From assembly GCF_020906515.1 (NCBI RefSeq), contig NC_085855.1:310001-374000 (forward strand): a stretch of 64,000 nt of DNA, in the 5' to 3' direction. Positions 53,538-64,000 of the stretch are shown piece by piece (within the stretch, counting starts at the first letter, position 1; each line of letters opens with the position of its first letter). The stretch comes from Vanrija pseudolonga (Eukaryota > Basidiomycota > Tremellomycetes > Trichosporonales > Trichosporonaceae). The notes beneath the pieces are model-generated. The model made no database searches. It was not told the DNA's origin and saw only the letters and a program-made list of their open reading frames with translations. The position numbers and the translations under genes are program-made.

Positions 53538-54822
53538 ATGACGAACAGCAGCGACACTGTGGTGCTGAACGGCGGAGCCAAGGGGGTTATAGGCCAGCCC
53601 GCTGGGCCCAAGGAGCAGGATGTCAACCAAGCCACACCTCCGTCCGTCACGCCTCCGGTGGCGAAGCCCCCCATCGCCAAACCACCCGCCGCCAAACCCC
53701 CCGCCGCCAAACCAACTGCCGCCAACCCTGCCGCTGCCAAACCCCCGTCAGACAAGCCTCCTGCCGTGGGCCCCGGCACCGTGAAGCCCGCCGCGACGCC
53801 GGGTGCGACAAAGCCAGTCGCTCCGAAGCCACCGACAGCAAAGCCATCCGCCTCGACACCAGCTGCCCCGAAGCCAGCCGCTGCTCGGCCGCCTTCCGCG
53901 AACCCAGCCGCCCCCAAGCCGGCCGCCGCCGCACCGCCCTCGGACCCCCCAGCAGTCACCTCACAGCCTAGGGTGAGGAAGCGAGACCAGCTCAAGTCCG
54001 TCTCGGCGCGCTTCTTCGGTGCGGCCGGCGCTGCGGCCAGCGCGATAGCGGTCACGGAGTAAGTCGTTGTCGGGAGCCAGCCAGCTGACACAAAGCTACC
54101 AGTATGACGGCGCTGCCAAGGAAGGCCAGGAGCACAGCATCTCGCTGGGGCCGAAGCCTGGGTCGGGGGTGAACTTCCCCAAGATATCGTTGAAGAACGT
54201 TGGCTTCGGGCGCTCAGGCAGTAGCGGTGGAGGCGATGGCGTTGGCGATGACGCCTGGCCGGACGCAAATCAGCGGTACGCCCAAGGCTACGAGGGCGAT
54301 GGTTACGACGAGTTGGCTGCCGGCTATGAAGGCTTGACTGTCAACGATCGCGTCGGTCCCGACGGAGAGGAGTGGGGTGAGGGAGAGGAGGAGGAGGAGG
54401 AGGAGGAGGAAGAGGAGGACGACGACGAGCCGCAGGAGTGGCAGGAGCAGCAGTGGGAGGATGGGCAGGAGTCGCAGGAGGGGCACGAGTGGGAGGAGGG
54501 CCAGGAGGGTTGGGAGGGGGATGAGGGCGGTGTTGTGGACGACCACGACGAAGGGCACGATATCGAGCAGCAAGACCAGCAGTACCCAGAGGACGACAAT
54601 GAGGCCGAGGAGTCCGACGACGGCACCGACGTGATCCCACAACAGTTCTCTCGTGGGTGCGCGCAAGGGCAAGACGACGAGGACGATGACATGGAAGGGG
54701 AGGGCGAAGATGATGGCAACGGGGATGAGCGTGTGGCGGAGTATGAGGAGGGAGTGGACGAGGACGAGGAGGACGACGACGACGACGATGATGATGATGA
54801 CGACGACGAAGATGAGGTGTAA
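53538..54822 (+). CDS. Low-complexity P/A/K-rich and acidic protein
   Basis: Protein of 415 aa. Exons 53538-54058 and 54096-54822, joined by a 37-nt intron (GTAAGT, CTGAC, AAG acceptor); phases agree. Residues about 35-150 are AKPPA-type repeats (AKPPAAKPPAAKPTAANPAA). A basic/hydrophobic segment follows (RKRDQLKSVSARFFGAAGAA). After the intron there is a short ordered-looking part (GSGVNFPKISLKNVGFGRSG), then about 170 residues dominated by Glu, Asp, Gln and Trp, ending in an Asp/Glu run. The charge split (basic N-half, very acidic C-half) suggests a disordered nuclear or nucleic-acid-associated protein. No family recognised. Confidence 0.6.
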
Positions 54823-54898
54823 GGAGAGAGGCGACAGCGACGGCCACCTGGTTTGTATCTCGGATGTGATTGCTGCTCTAAACTGGGTTGCATGGTGT

Positions 54899-56527
54899 CT
54901 ACGCTGCGCCAACAACCTTGCGCCCATCAAGGCCAATGTTCTTAGCCTTATCCTTGGCCTTGCTGCGGCGGCCGGTACCCTCACGCCCAACGACCTCGAG
55001 GAGCGGCGGCTCGACATAGGACCAGGTCTCGCCGCGGCGCTCAGCCTTGGGGTCGCCCCAAGGCCTATCGTGCTCGCCACGCCACGAGAGGATCTTGCTC
55101 AGCTCCATGGCTGCTCTTGCGGGGTCGAGTGGTGGCGACCTAGGCCGCGGGATGATGTCGGTCGGCTTTGACGGCGCTTCCTCCTTCGGCTTGGACGAGC
55201 TTGGCACAGGCACAGACGTATACGTCGTTGTCGTGACCGTCGCGCGGCCCTTGCCCTTGGCGTTCTTGCCGATAGTGAGCACCTTGCGCGCTGCGTCGGC
55301 TGTGCTCTTGGCCTTCGGCGCATTGCCCGGCAGCGAGGGGAAAGAACCACCGCCCGTCTCGGCGATCCACTTCTCCTTGCGCAGCCGGTCCTCCTCGTCC
55401 CGCTCAGCCTGCTCGAGAGCCTCTTGCTCCACGATCTCGCCCTGGATCCGCTCGATGAGCCGGGACAAGGCGTTAGGCGCAAGCGTCGGGCGGGAGCACG
55501 ACGGACAAGGCGCGTGAGGCGGCTGAAGCTTGCACAGGATCAGCCCGCACGCCGCACACTGCGGCGTGTACGGTGCGATTGGGTGAACGCGGGCTGCACG
55601 TTAGCTCTGTCATTTCTCCCACACCCACCTTGACAGAAGCATGGCACATAGTCGTCGCTCAGAGCAACCTTGCCCAAGCCCGCCCGCATGCCCTTGAGGT
55701 TGGCAATCTGGCCCTCGAGCCGGAGGACAGCCTTGCTCTTGGGCAGATCCCAGATCTTGTCCTCCTTGGCCTTGCCCTTGTCCTTGGGCGCGGGCTTGGG
55801 CTTGGCCTCGTGGATGGTGATCGCGCTCCCGACGAGTCCAGAGCGTGGGGTGTGCGCCCCGCTGCCGGGCGTTGCGCGGTTTGCGCCCTTGCCAGAGCCG
55901 CCGCGGCCGGGGAAGAGGTCGTTGTCCTGGTGCTTCTGGTACACCTTGCCCCCAGGCCCGAACGCGGCCTCGAGCGCCTCTGCAACGTTCGTCGACGACG
56001 ACGAAGCAGCCGGCGTCGCGCGCCCGCTGCCGCTCGTCGACTTGGCCTTGGGTTTGGGCTTCTTGACTAGATCCGGGTCCGGAGTCAGGATCTGCGGCCT
56101 GCTGCTGGCGGCGATCGAGGGGAAGCGGTACTGAATGTACCTGTCTGCAAAGGCGCGCGCGGGGGCGGTGGTGCCGAGGAAATCCTGGCAGTGTTAGTGG
56201 TGAACGTGGAGGGGCGATCAATCGGTGGGGCAGGTGATCGTGTGATGGAATCAATAGGTGGTGCGAGCTGCATTTCTGCGTGTGCACAACACCGGCTCCC
56301 ACAGAGCACCAGTGGTGTCGCGTACCAGTACCAACGCTGTACTCACCTGCAAATGCGACCTGAGCCGCACCTCGCTGGTGTAAGACTCGAGGTCGGGGAC
56401 GATAGCCTGCTCAACCGTCTCGGCGTCTACGGCCGGTCAGCTGATGCTCTCCACACGGCTCGTCGAGCTCACCAAAGCCGAGGACGTCTTGCAGACCCTT
56501 CACTACCCATGCTGGAGTCGGTGCCAT
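54899..56527 (-). CDS. TRIP4/ASC-1-type zinc-finger protein
   Basis: Homologue of activating signal cointegrator 1 (human TRIP4; yeast Rqt4), 461 aa. Exons (minus strand): 56527-56473, 56426-56347, 56184-55629 and 55593-54899; phases agree. The N-terminus (VLGFDAETVEQAIVPDLES) resembles the family's CUE-like helices. The C2HC5 zinc finger is C227-x-C229, H234, C243-x2-C246, C251, C260-x2-C263 and is cut by the last intron. A charged coiled segment (EIVEQEALEQAERDEEDRLR) and low-complexity C-terminus follow. In other eukaryotes the protein works with the ASCC3/Slh1 helicase to split collided ribosomes. It converges on the acidic-protein gene with only 76 bases between stops. Confidence 0.85.
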
Positions 56528-56799
56528 GGTGTAATGTGTGTTGTTGCAAGTTGAAAGGATGAAGGGATGAAGAGAGTTGTCAAAAGTCGATGAAACTGCA
56601 ACAACGGGGGGCAATGTCCATCATCGACAACGTCATGAAAGAGTTCGGATCCGAAAATGAATCCCTCCAGTCAGTCACTCGCTCCGACGCGACATCACAG
56701 ACTGCACAAGACATCGAACAATGCTCACGGGTCCATACTGAATACATGCATTGGAGTATTGTTGAGTGATCACGCCTCGTCTCTTTTTTACGCCCCCCT

Positions 56800-59700
56800 C
56801 TACACTGCATAACGCCCACCGGCCGCCGCCGCGCGGTCAGTGTTGTTGAGCGCCTGTACCGAAGCCTCGACAAGGTTGCGACGGAGCTCTTCGACCGCCG
56901 CGCGCACGCGCATCTCGTCGTTGGACTCGATAAGGAGGTGGAGCTTGGGCTCTTGGCCGAGGGCAGGCTCGTCGCCAGGCGGGTAGTAGACACCACGCAT
57001 GGTGACTGAAGCGCCAGAAATCTCGGACAGGAGAAGCATCTGCTCCTTGTTGGTCGCCTTCCAACGAGCCTTCTGCGGGTAATCGTTGATCGGGAAGATG
57101 GCGTGCCAGTCGGTAGCATCTGGGTCCTTGGTACGACGGTGCGGGTCGGGTGCCTGCGCTGCTCCCAGAGCAGCAGCCTTGGAATTCTCGAGCGTCTGTT
57201 CCAGCTTGGCCGCAATCTTGGCCAGATTGGCCGCGTCGATGTGTCGTCCTTCCTTGCGCGCCTGGTCGATCATCGCAAGTGTCTGCGCAGGCAGCGAGGC
57301 CGCGTCCGCCTTGGTACCACGAGCCGCAGGACCAGACGGCAGCTTGTCGGGAGCGGGGCCGTGCACAACCTCGACGTTGATCTCGGTGAAGGTGTAGTCC
57401 GACTCGCCCTTCATGGAGTTCTCACCGGGCTTGAAGTCGTTCTGCTTGGGCTTGTAGGGAATGACAGCACCCTCACGAGAAGACAACGACACGGCTTCAG
57501 AAGTGTCGCCGTAGGTATGCTTCTCGGCGCGGTCCTTCTCTTCACGCTTGCGCTCAATGCGGTCGAGACCCTTGCCTGCGAAACCGCTGCCAGCAGCTCG
57601 TGCCTTGCCCGACTTGATCTTCTTGAGGAAGCCATCGGACATCTCCTTGAGCTTGTCGGGAATGAACGCGTTGGACGCCTCCAGAGCTCGCACAATGTCG
57701 ACCGAGAACTTCTCCTGCTCAGGCGTGACAAACGTGATGCAGGTACCGGTGTTGCCTGCGCGTCCAGTGCGACCAGCACGATGGACGTAGTCTTCCATGT
57801 GGTTGGGAGCGTCGTAGTTGATGACCAACTTGAGCTCCTTGACGTCGAGGCCACGAGCAGCAACCGATGTGGCGACCATGGTGGGGATATCGCCACTCTT
57901 GAAGTTCTTGATGGCCTCCTCGCGGTCGACCTGGTCCTTGCCTCCGTGAAGTGACGAGGCGAGGTATCCACGCTGTAGCAGCTCGCGGAACAGGTCGTCG
58001 GCAGACTCTTGGCGATCGACGAAGATGAGAGTGCGGAAGTCGGGCTCGTCGGGGTGCTCGTTGCTCATCTCGCCAAGGATCTCCAAGAGACGGTTGAACT
58101 TGGTGTCGGCGTCACGAACCTCAACACGCTGATCAATCTCGGCGGCGACGACTGAACGGCCTCCGACCGTAATCTCAAGTGGCTTGACGAGGATCTTGCG
58201 GGCAAGCGCCTCCATCGTCTTGGGGAAGGTCGCCGAGAAGAGAACCTTTTGGGCGTCGGGGCGAGTGTTGTTGATAATCTTCATGACCTGAGGCTCAAAG
58301 CCCATGTCGAACATGCGATCAGCCTCGTCCATGACGAGCATGGTGGTACGGCGAAGGTTGGTCACACGACCATTGTTGGCGGTCAACAGGTCGATCATAC
58401 GACCGGGAGTGCAGACCACAATCTCAGCACCCTTCTTCATGGCAGCAATGTCGTCGCTGATGGACTGGCCACCGACGGTGCACGACACGCGGAGGTTCAT
58501 TACCTTGGCGAAGGGCTTGGCCTCCTTGTAGATCTGGGTGGCAAGCTCACGGGTGGGCGAGAGGATGACAGCGATAGGGCCATCGAGACCACTGACTGGT
58601 CGCTGGTCCTTGACATGGCGGAGCATCGGTAGCAAGAAAGCAATCGTCTTTCCTGATCCAGTCTTGGCAATGCCGATGACGTCGCGACCCGACATGATGG
58701 ACGGGATCGACTGGGCCTGGATAGGCGACGGCTTCTCCCACTCCTTGGCGCGAATGACGTCGAGGGCGGCAACTGGTAAACCAAAGGCGCCCCAGTTCTG
58801 AACCGGGCGTGGGGCATCGACACCACGAACTTTGATACCATCCAACTCGAGGCGGAGTAGCTCGGCATCTTCTTCGTCCATGTCGGCAACTTCGACGGGT
58901 GCAGTGTAAAAGTTCTTGCGGAACGGCTCGTAGTCGATGAGCGAGTGGTCGGGAGTGGGAAGGTCCTTTTTCCTCGACTTGCTTGCAGCTGCTTGCAGGA
59001 GCGCCTCGGCCTTGGCAAGGCCCTCGGCGGCCGAGTTGCGGATCTCAACCTCATCGTCGCTCTCATCGCCTCCGATAAGCCCCTGCCGTTGTCGATCCTG
59101 TTGTGTGACCCGCTTGACCTCGGCCGTGTTGGACTTCATGAAGGCGTCCAGTGGGTCCTCGTCTTCCTCCTCATCAACGTCCATCTTGGAGTCGGTTCCG
59201 TTCGTGCCATTCTCCTGCTTGACGGCAGTCGAGTCGTCCTCGTTCTCCTCTCCCTCAACAGCCGCCATGTCCTCGGTGACAGCCTCAACATTTGCTGCTG
59301 TTCCGCTCTGCACTTCTGGGTCGAATGACGGTAAGTCGAGCTTGAGAAGCTTGCGGTCACCCTCGTCGTCATCGTCATCCAGTCCAAGCGAGCGCTTGAG
59401 CGGCGTCGGCTTCAATGGCACACCGATGCGTGAGAGCGACTGCGAACTGAACGACAAGCTAGACTTGCCTATAGGCGCTGCGCACGTTAGTCCACGTCCA
59501 GGCTTCACGCGGCTCAACTCACCTTTGCTGAAACCAGGCTTCACTGGCGACTTTGGCTCGGGCGTCGAGGCTGCCGAGTTGCTAGCGCTCGCCGTCTTGG
59601 CCAGCTCACGGCTCTTCTTCCAAGCTTCCAGGCGCTCACGGGCGATGCGCTTCTTCTCCTCCTCCGACACGGGAGCGGGCGAGTCCGAGTTCGGGCGGCG

Positions 59701-60189
59701 GGGTTCTGGTGAACGGCCGGAGCGCCTCGAGGACTCACCGTTGACACGGTCGCGACCAGAGTCGCGATCACGGTCATCGCTGCGGCGTCCATCGCGGTCT
59801 CGGTCATCTCGTCGACGGTCGCGCTCGCGGTCGTCGTAGCGGTCATAGTCGTCTCGTCGGCGGTCACGATCACGGTCTCGGTCTCGGCGGTCGTCCCCAC
59901 GGTCGTCCCTGCGGCGGTCGTAGCGATCGCGCTCGCGGTCACGGTCACGATCGCGGTCACGGTCTCGGTCTCGCTCACGCTCACGGTCCCTCACATATCG
60001 GTCATCGTCGCGCGAACGGCGGTCCCGGTCGTAGTCTCGGTCGCGGTCGTCTCGGCGGCGAGAGTCACGAGAGTCTCGGTCATCTCGGCGGTCTCGGCCA
60101 GACTTTGATGGCGAGGGGCTTCGATACGAACTCCGGTGTGAGGAGCGGTGCTGCTCGGGAGAGCGGGACCTACGAGGGGAGCGAGGCAT
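56800..60189 (-). CDS. PRP5: Prp5/DDX46-type DEAD-box RNA helicase
   Basis: Spliceosomal ATPase that remodels U2 snRNP at branch-site recognition; 1114 aa. Exons (minus strand): 60189-59523 and 59477-56800; the 45-nt intron is 3n and stop-free. The N-terminus (to about 150) is an Arg/Asp-rich RS-like tract, as in DDX46. Core motifs: [16 protein letters not shown] (Q motif), AKTGSGKT at 493-500, PTRELA, TPGRM, DEAD at 606-609, SATF, ARGLDV and HRAGRTGR at 788-795. The acidic segment with DPLDAFM just ahead of the core is the Prp5-specific DPLD motif region, which supports this assignment over other DEAD-box proteins. The C-terminus carries the family's alpha/beta tail ([20 protein letters not shown]). 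Confidence 0.95.
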   Translation of the reverse strand: MPRSPRRSRSPEQHRSSHRSSYRSPSPSKSGRDRRDDRDSRDSRRRDDRDRDYDRDRRSRDDDRYVRDRERERDRDRDRDRDRDRERDRYDRRRDDRGDDRRDRDRDRDRRRDDYDRYDDRERDRRRDDRDRDGRRSDDRDRDSGRDRVNGESSRRSGRSPEPRRPNSDSPAPVSEEEKKRIARERLEAWKKSRELAKTASASNSAASTPEPKSPVKPGFSKGELSRVKPGRGLTCAAPIGKSSLSFSSQSLSRIGVPLKPTPLKRSLGLDDDDDEGDRKLLKLDLPSFDPEVQSGTAANVEAVTEDMAAVEGEENEDDSTAVKQENGTNGTDSKMDVDEEEDEDPLDAFMKSNTAEVKRVTQQDRQRQGLIGGDESDDEVEIRNSAAEGLAKAEALLQAAASKSRKKDLPTPDHSLIDYEPFRKNFYTAPVEVADMDEEDAELLRLELDGIKVRGVDAPRPVQNWGAFGLPVAALDVIRAKEWEKPSPIQAQSIPSIMSGRDVIGIAKTGSGKTIAFLLPMLRHVKDQRPVSGLDGPIAVILSPTRELATQIYKEAKPFAKVMNLRVSCTVGGQSISDDIAAMKKGAEIVVCTPGRMIDLLTANNGRVTNLRRTTMLVMDEADRMFDMGFEPQVMKIINNTRPDAQKVLFSATFPKTMEALARKILVKPLEITVGGRSVVAAEIDQRVEVRDADTKFNRLLEILGEMSNEHPDEPDFRTLIFVDRQESADDLFRELLQRGYLASSLHGGKDQVDREEAIKNFKSGDIPTMVATSVAARGLDVKELKLVINYDAPNHMEDYVHRAGRTGRAGNTGTCITFVTPEQEKFSVDIVRALEASNAFIPDKLKEMSDGFLKKIKSGKARAAGSGFAGKGLDRIERKREEKDRAEKHTYGDTSEAVSLSSREGAVIPYKPKQNDFKPGENSMKGESDYTFTEINVEVVHGPAPDKLPSGPAARGTKADAASLPAQTLAMIDQARKEGRHIDAANLAKIAAKLEQTLENSKAAALGAAQAPDPHRRTKDPDATDWHAIFPINDYPQKARWKATNKEQMLLLSEISGASVTMRGVYYPPGDEPALGQEPKLHLLIESNDEMRVRAAVEELRRNLVEASVQALNNTDRAAAAGGRYAV

Positions 60190-60513
60190 CTTGTGTGCGG
60201 CTTGCCACACCTGCCTTGAGTAATGCGAAAGAGGATGGTTGGATGCGGAGTTGATTGTCTTGAGACTTGTGTCTCGTGATGTGCATCTCTCGGCAAAGGA
60301 CAATTCAAGTTGGAGCAGGCAGCAGTCGCCACCGGATACAAAAGGGGGATAGGCGTGCAGAAGATTAGGCGCGTTAAAATAGGCCCGCCCCATATCACCC
60401 GAGGTTCACCTCCACCTCTCGAGTTGACGCGTGAGAGAGAGCGGCTGCGCTCACAACAACAACATCCCACCATCCCACCCTCATTTACAACGACATACAC
60501 AAGCATCACTACA
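60190..60513. promoter_or_regulatory. Bidirectional promoter of PRP5 and UBR7-like genes
   Basis: A 324-bp interval between two divergent start codons. It must contain both promoters and leaders. The UBR7 side ends in an AACAACAACATCCC-type leader followed by CACTACAATG. No clear TATA box is seen, as expected for housekeeping genes. Confidence 0.6.
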
Positions 60514-61950
60514 ATGCCGCCCACAGCGTTCCCAATGCTATCTCCAGAGATCCTGGCGCATCACCCAGCCTCAGAGGTAGTCGACCTCCCCACCCTCATC
60601 GAGGAACAGGACCGCCTGGCCGAGGAGGCACGCGAGGTGCTTCCCTACTCGTTCGACGAGTGCACCTACTCCAAGGGAGCGTTACGGCAGTCCATCTTTT
60701 CATGTATTGGTGGGTTCACCAGAGTTGCGAGTTGGGTTACAGCTGACATTTGCCAGACTGCGGAGAGAAGGGCGTGTGTTATGGCTGCTCCATATCGTGC
60801 CACGCTGGTGAGCAGATAGCGCGAGGCTCAGTATCTGACCACCAGAGCACCGTTTGGTTGAGCTGTGGACCAAGCGCTCGTTCAGATGTGACTGTCCCAC
60901 GTCATCGATGACACCGGCCGAAGCTGGGCCCTCCAAATCCAAACGACACTGCACCCTCAACCCGCCTCATGAGCAACCTCAACCTCCCAACGAGACGAAC
61001 CGCTACACCAAGAACTTTGCAGGCAAGTTCTGCCGCTGTGGAAGGGACTATGACCCCTTGACGGAGACTGAGGTGATGGTGAACTGCCTTGCCTGTGAAG
61101 TGAGCTACAATTTTCCTCGTCCAAGCTGACAATGCAGGACTGGTTCCACGAGTCGTGCCTCAACCTCCAGCCGCAGCGGGAAGCGCCATTAGACGATGAA
61201 GAGGATGAAGAGGCCGACTGCCTCATTCCCTCAGACACGTACGATGCTCTGATCTGTGCAGACTGCGTGCGGCCGCACTCCTTGCTCTCTGAGCGTGCTG
61301 GAACGAGTGGGTGGATGGCGATTGTCCCAGGCGAGAAGGAAGGCGAGTGGACGGTGGTTGGGCGAGCAGAGTCTGCCACGAATGGGTCCAAGCGCTCTCT
61401 GGAGGAAACGGACCTGCCCGACGCGAAGAGGACGCGTGTGGAGGGATCGTCGGAACAAGATGCCGTGTCGGCGGCTGTGAATGCCGAAGTCGGCGCCACC
61501 GCGAAACCCGTGGATAGTACACCTGCTACTCGGAGGAAGGGTGCGGGCGACATATTCCTTGCAAACGGCATTCGTGAACGACTGGGACGCGAGCTCGACG
61601 TGAGTACACCTACGTTAGGCTCACGCTAACGACTCAGGAGAAGGCGATTGCGTCCTTGCCATTCCCTCTCGTCGACGAGGAGATCTATGAACCACCCGCG
61701 GACGAGGAGGAGCCCGAGACACTGGATGCGGTTACTGAACGTATGGTCAGCTCGTTGCCCCGTGTCCAGGCCATTGAGGCTCTGCATGGATTCCACGCCA
61801 TGAAGTAGGTGCCGTGCCGTTGTTTGTGCGTTGCTGATCCCTCGCAGGGACAAACTCAAGGCCATGCTCGCCGGTCATGCTCAATCGGGACAAAGTGTGA
61901 GCCGTGAAGACATTGAGACGTTCTTCCAGGACCTCAGGCAGAACAAGTAG
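60514..61950 (+). CDS. UBR7-type putative E3 ubiquitin ligase
   Basis: UBR-box plus PHD-finger protein, 410 aa. Exons: 60514-60709, 60757-60807, 60846-61099, 61138-61599, 61638-61804 and 61848-61950; phases agree. The UBR-type zinc domain spans roughly residues 50-145 (YSKGALRQSIFSC, DCGEKGVCYGCSISCHAEH, RSFRCDCP). The PHD-like zinc domain follows (NFAGKFCRCGRDYD, MVNCLACEDWFHESCL, ALICADCV). These are in the UBR7 order, with an acidic insert and a low-complexity linker. Human UBR7 ubiquitinates histone H2B; whether this protein does so is inference. No RING or HECT domain is visible, as usual for UBR7. Confidence 0.92.
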
Positions 61951-62205
61951 TTGTAAAGTAGACGCTCGCGACCATGCTCGTGATGCACCCTCGTTGTATC
62001 AACCTCAGCGCTAATTGATTACCACGATTTTCTAATACATTTGGATTTGTTTGTAATCAGTGGCAAGTGTGTTTTGATAAGAAAATTTACACGTCAGGGA
62101 GCCACAAAAGTTGAAGATGACTTCCTCCACTTTTGGTCCAGCCGACAACTAGAGACTACTGCATCTCAACCCCCTCTCACACCACACCCATCACACAAAC
62201 ATAGC

Positions 62206-64000
62206 ATGGGACGCAAGGCCAGGAACAAGCAGGCGCCGCCTACCCCCTTGCCTGGATCGGACCTCGACAAGTCGAAGAAGTCCAAGGGGAAGAAGAAGGC
62301 GCCCTCCACTGCCAACCCGGCCAAGGCCGTCAAGGCGACTTCGCTGCCCACGCCCGGCAAGGCCCGCAAGCCGCGCGTCAAGGCTGTGGACCGCGTCGAC
62401 GACGACAGTGATGCTGAGGAGGCTCTCCAGCAGGGGTAGGTGCTGGCTTGGTGTGCGGCAGGAACAACACTAACAGCCAACCAGTGACTGGTCAGACGAG
62501 GAGGACGAGGTGCCAGTGAAGAACGCCAAGAAGCAGCCCAAGGAGAAGAAGGGCAAGAAGGCCAAGGCTGCCGCCGACTCGTGAGTGAGATCCCATGGCC
62601 ACGGCTAACCCTCAGTGACGACGACTTGGACAACGGACCCGCCAAGGAGCTCGTGTTCACCGACTCGGAGGACGAGGCCGACATCAACGGCGGCAAGGAG
62701 AGCCTGCCTGCCGGTCTGCACGACTTCGACCTCGACGAGGCGCCCGAGGAGGATGACGACGAGGACGACGAGGTGCTCGGCGACGAGTTCCCCGAGTTTG
62801 ACGTCGAGGACGACGAGTTCATGGAGGAGGACGACGAGGCGGACAGCGCCTTCGCTTCGGACGAGGAGGACGCAGACGGAGACGCGGCCATGGCTGAGGG
62901 CGACGACGAGGACGACGATGAGGATGGCGCGATCCAGACCAACCTTGAGGACGACCTCGAAGAGAGCTACACCCTCCCTGCGGTCGACGGCATCGAGGAG
63001 GAGCACGAACACGGCGTGTCCCTGCGCGACGTTGAGCAGCGCATGCGCTGGCTCGTCGGCGTCTGCAGCGGCAAGGACGACAAGACGTCGATCGGCGTGC
63101 CCGGCAAGTCTAGGTCCGACCACCTCGTCCAGCTCGAGCACGACATTGCGACGTACTTTGGCTACAACCACTTCCTGGTCAACAAGCTCATGCGCCTGTT
63201 CACGGCCGACGAGGCGCTTGCCTTCTTCGAGTCCAACGAGTCCCCTCGCCCTGTTACCATCCGTGCCAACACGCTCCGGACACGCCGACGTGACCTCGCC
63301 CAGGCGCTCATCAACCGCGGCGCCAACCTTGAGCCCATTGGCAAGTGGTCCAAGGTCGGCCTGCAGGTGTTCGAGTCGCCCGTGCCTATCGGTGCTACGC
63401 CAGAGTACCTGGCTGGCCACTACATGCTCCAGGCTGCGTCGTCGTTCCTGCCTGTTATCGCGCTCGCTCCCCAGCCTGGAGAGCGTGTCCTCGACATGGC
63501 GTCGGCTCCTGGAGGCAAGACGACTTACATTTCCGCCCTGTTGCAAAACACTGGTGTCGTGTTCGCCAACGACAGCAACAAGGCCCGCACAAAGTCGCTG
63601 ACTGCCAACGTCCACCGCATGGGCTGCAAGAACGTTGTCGTCTGCAACTACGACGCGCGCGAGTTCCCAAGAGTCATGGGCGGCTTTGACCGTGTGCTCC
63701 TCGACGCGCCATGCTCGGGCACCGGTGTCATCAGCAAGGACGCCAGTGTCAAGGTGAACAAGAGCGAGCGCGACTTCCAGCTGCTCGCCCACCTGCAGAA
63801 GCAGCTCATCCTGTGTGCGCTCGACTCGGTCAACGCCAACTCTGCAACGGGCGGCTACGTCGTCTACTCGACGTGTTCGGTGACTGTTGACGAGAACGAG
63901 AGCGTGGTCGACTACGCGCTCCGCAAGCGCCCACACTGCAAGCTCGTTTCCACGGGCCTCGAGTTTGGTGTCGAGGGCTTCACGTCGTTTGAGGGCAAGC
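62206..64000 (+). CDS. NOP2: Nop2-type rRNA cytosine-C5 methyltransferase, partial
   Basis: Nucleolar methyltransferase of the NSUN family, cut by the window end. Exons: 62206-62435, 62485-62580 and 62616-64000 onward; phases agree. It modifies a cytosine in large-subunit rRNA and is needed for 60S assembly. The N-terminus is Lys-rich (nucleolar signal), then strongly acidic (about 110-240), as in Nop2. The catalytic region shows VTIRANTLRTRRRDL, VFESPVPIGATPEYLAGHYM, the SAM-binding MASAPGGKT from residue 403, motif IV DAPCSGTG (C475) and motif VI YSTCSV (C529). Both catalytic cysteines are present. The end of the motif VIII region and the C-terminus lie beyond 64000. Confidence 0.95.

Noticed and set aside
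62605-63936. A 443-residue minus-strand frame rich in Val, Glu, Asp, Leu and Arg
   Set aside because: It is the antisense shadow of the NOP2 coding strand, whose methyltransferase motifs are intact.

Overview
The window is nuclear DNA of a GC-rich basidiomycete yeast or filamentous fungus. Genes are split by short introns, mostly about 30-60 nt. Donors are GTGAGT, GTGGGT or GTGCGT, branch sites are CTAAC or CTGAC, and acceptors are CAG or TAG. Gene content (two Zn2Cys6 regulators, a dual-kinase hybrid histidine kinase, a Kre9/Knh1-like GPI protein) together with the intron style suggests Tremellomycetes, probably Trichosporonales. That placement is inference; no rRNA or mitochondrial marker is present. 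All exon boundaries were set by hand from splice signals plus reading-frame continuity.

Region 1 (1-20.1 kb) is dominated by one F-box-like family. A diverged copy lies at 62-1139. A tight array of seven follows: four on the plus strand (9.7-15.2 kb) facing three on the minus strand (15.5-20.1 kb). Between the outlier and the array lie a peroxisomal enoyl-CoA hydratase/isomerase and a Zn2Cys6 transcription factor whose N-terminal exon is separated from the zinc cluster by an 867-nt intron.

Region 2 (20.3-33 kb) carries a small four-helix membrane protein in five exons, a pair of pol III-type repeats, a FAD-dependent oxidoreductase with a peroxisomal tail, a 1620-residue hybrid histidine kinase with two kinase and two receiver modules, and a second Zn2Cys6 regulator.

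Region 3 (34-44.5 kb) is rich in surface and secreted proteins: a single-pass glycoprotein, a short secreted FAS1-like protein, a GPI-anchored Kre9-type protein and two small secreted proteins of unknown function. Dipeptidyl peptidase III lies among them. Repeats follow, including a second pair of the pol III-type repeat in the opposite orientation.

Region 4 (46.5-52.7 kb) is a second tandem family, made of four-helix membrane proteins with a helical C-terminal domain. There are six members plus at least two decayed relics. Three members need a frame change to match their siblings. After a hexanucleotide satellite and a low-complexity P/A/K-rich plus acidic protein, the last 9 kb holds conserved housekeeping genes: a TRIP4/ASC-1 homologue, the spliceosomal DEAD-box helicase Prp5, the UBR7-type E3 and the rRNA methyltransferase Nop2, which runs off the window end.

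The conserved genes (about 39.6-41.7 and 54.9-64 kb) are intact. The two tandem families are where novelty and decay concentrate: truncation, frame breaks, relic pieces, and a tail-to-tail strand switch in the F-box-like array.
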